A stretch of DNA of 64,000 nucleotides from Arthrobacter agilis (GTDB taxonomy: Bacteria; Actinomycetota; Actinomycetes; Actinomycetales; Micrococcaceae), in assembly GCF_002157505.1 (NCBI RefSeq), contig NZ_NFSC01000027.1, forward strand, positions 62,001 to 126,000, read 5' to 3'. Numbering within the stretch: position 1 is the first letter of the stretch; each line of letters begins with the position of its first letter. The notes under the pieces were generated by a model, which worked only from the letters and a program-made list of their open reading frames with translations, did not search any database and was not told the origin of the DNA. Below are positions 63,047-64,000 of this stretch, in pieces. The position numbers were made by a program, and so were the translations under genes.

Positions 63047-64000
63047 GTGGAACTGGGACTGCTGGGCATCATCGGGATCGCCGTCCTCGTGGCGGTCGCC
63101 GTCCTGTCGAAGCGCGTCGGGGTGGCGGCCCCGCTCATCCTCGTCGTCGTCGGCATCGTCCTCTCCTTCGTCCCGGGGGTGCCGAGCTTCCGCATCCCGG
63201 ACGAGTGGATCCTGACCGGCGTCCTGCCGCCCCTGCTCTACGCCGCGGCGATCAAGACGCCCGTCACGGACTTCCGCCGCAACCTCACGCCGATCGCGAG
63301 CCTGTCCGTGACGCTCGTCGTCGTCTCGGCCTTCGCCACAGGGCTGCTCCTCCACGCCCTGCTGCCAGGCCTCGGCCTCGCTGCGGCGATCGCCCTCGGC
63401 GCCGTCATCAGCCCGCCCGACGCCGTCGCCGCCACGTCGATCGGGCGGCGGCTCGGACTGCCGCCCCGACTGCTGACCGTGCTGGAGGGCGAAGGGCTGG
63501 TCAATGACGCCACGGCGCTCGTCCTCCTGCGCAGCGCCATCGCCGCCTCGGCAGGAGCCCTGACCGGCTTCGGGTCCGCGGTGGGCGACTTCGCCCTCGC
63601 CGTCGCCGTCGCGGCCGTGGTGGGCTACGCCGTCGGGGTGGTGACGGTGTTCGTCCGTTCCAAGCTCGGCGACCCCGTCCTGGACACCGCGGTGTCCCTC
63701 GCCGTGCCGTTCGTGGCGTTCCTCCCCGCCGAGGAGCTCGGCGCCTCGGGCGTGCTGGCCGTGGTGGTGGCCGGAATCTACACGGGCCACCGCAGCGCGA
63801 GCCACTTCGACGCCCGTTCACGCATCAGCGACAACGTGAACTGGCGGACGGTGCAGTTCCTGCTGGAGAACGGCGTGTTCCTGCTGATCGGCCTGGAGAT
63901 CCGGGGGCTGCTGCAGGACATCGACGAGTCCCTGCTGACGGTGCAGCAGACGGTGCTGATCGGCCTCGTCGCGACCCTCGCCCTGATCGTCCTGCGGTTC
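63047..64000 (+). CDS. CPA1 family Na+/H+ antiporter (3' end outside window)
   Basis: 318 residues visible. GTG 63047 begins a hydrophobic N-terminus; the ISPPDAVAATSIGRRLG segment holds the Asp of the ion site of CPA1 exchangers and EGEGLVNDATALVL is the next conserved block. The gene continues beyond the window. It likely helps pH or salt homeostasis. Confidence 0.92.
   Translation, partial: MELGLLGIIGIAVLVAVAVLSKRVGVAAPLILVVVGIVLSFVPGVPSFRIPDEWILTGVLPPLLYAAAIKTPVTDFRRNLTPIASLSVTLVVVSAFATGLLLHALLPGLGLAAAIALGAVISPPDAVAATSIGRRLGLPPRLLTVLEGEGLVNDATALVLLRSAIAASAGALTGFGSAVGDFALAVAVAAVVGYAVGVVTVFVRSKLGDPVLDTAVSLAVPFVAFLPAEELGASGVLAVVVAGIYTGHRSASHFDARSRISDNVNWRTVQFLLENGVFLLIGLEIRGLLQDIDESLLTVQQTVLIGLVATLALIVLRF

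Noticed and set aside
1..64000. tRNA, rRNA, insertion sequence, integrase or phage genes
   Set aside because: None recognised by motif or protein similarity, so no mobile-element claim is made despite the AT-richer patches around 20-26 and 32-39 kb.

Overview
The window comes from a high-GC Gram-positive actinobacterium. Coding density is high, GTG and TTG starts are frequent, third codon positions are strongly G/C, and lipoprotein and Tat-like signals look actinobacterial. Gene content (M6 protease, DUF2382 stress protein, SoxR-type regulator, BCCT and CPA1 transporters, many secreted glycosidases) fits a soil or plant-associated Micrococcaceae such as Arthrobacter sensu lato. That placement is inferred from gene content and style only; no rRNA or tRNA gene was recognised.

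Layout. 1-2.3 kb: a polar amino-acid ABC transporter (binding protein, permease, ATPase); the permease has no ATG/GTG/TTG at its natural start. 2.4-12.3 kb: housekeeping and hypothetical genes, including a DsbA-family oxidoreductase, a DUF457-like membrane hydrolase, a luciferase-like monooxygenase, a DUF2382 protein with an internal 66-bp repeat, a GNAT acetyltransferase, a class-V aminotransferase, an M6 metalloprotease and a Pro-rich surface protein. 12.4-26.2 kb: a carbohydrate locus. On the minus strand lie a sugar ABC transporter, a GH78 rhamnosidase and a LacI regulator; divergent from it on the plus strand are GH3, GH16 and GH30 enzymes. Three copies of a 14-bp palindrome (TTGAAGCGCTTCAA, one copy with one mismatch) mark the promoter regions of the binding-protein, GH3 and GH30 genes and define a local regulon.

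26.3-28.7 kb: a redox module with a flavin reductase, SoxR and an NmrA-type reductase, a near-consensus SoxR box inside a 19-bp-spacer promoter, and a perfect 135-bp tandem duplication. 28.9-32.2 kb: Gfo/Idh oxidoreductase, ThuA-like protein, P-loop kinase and SGNH hydrolase. 32.9-39.3 kb: a tightly packed five-gene cluster (BcsA-like GT2, GT-C membrane transferase, DUF4397 surface protein, GH8 glucanase, lipoprotein sortase) that looks like an exopolysaccharide synthesis and wall-attachment system without known cellulose accessory subunits. This is the best candidate for an under-described system.

39.4-47.3 kb: a lipoprotein, double-hotdog thioesterase, zinc alcohol dehydrogenase, BCCT carrier, MFS transporter and AEC transporter. 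47.4-60.9 kb: a pectin (rhamnogalacturonan-I / beta-galactan) locus with GH53 galactanase, GH42 galactosidase, ABC importer, LacI regulator and a 1,672-residue secreted protein that joins a CE12 acetylesterase to a PL11 rhamnogalacturonan lyase; its promoter carries a long LacI-type palindrome. 61.1-64.0 kb: thiamine-binding-like protein, GNAT acetyltransferase, spermidine-synthase-like protein and the start of a CPA1 Na+/H+ antiporter cut by the window edge.
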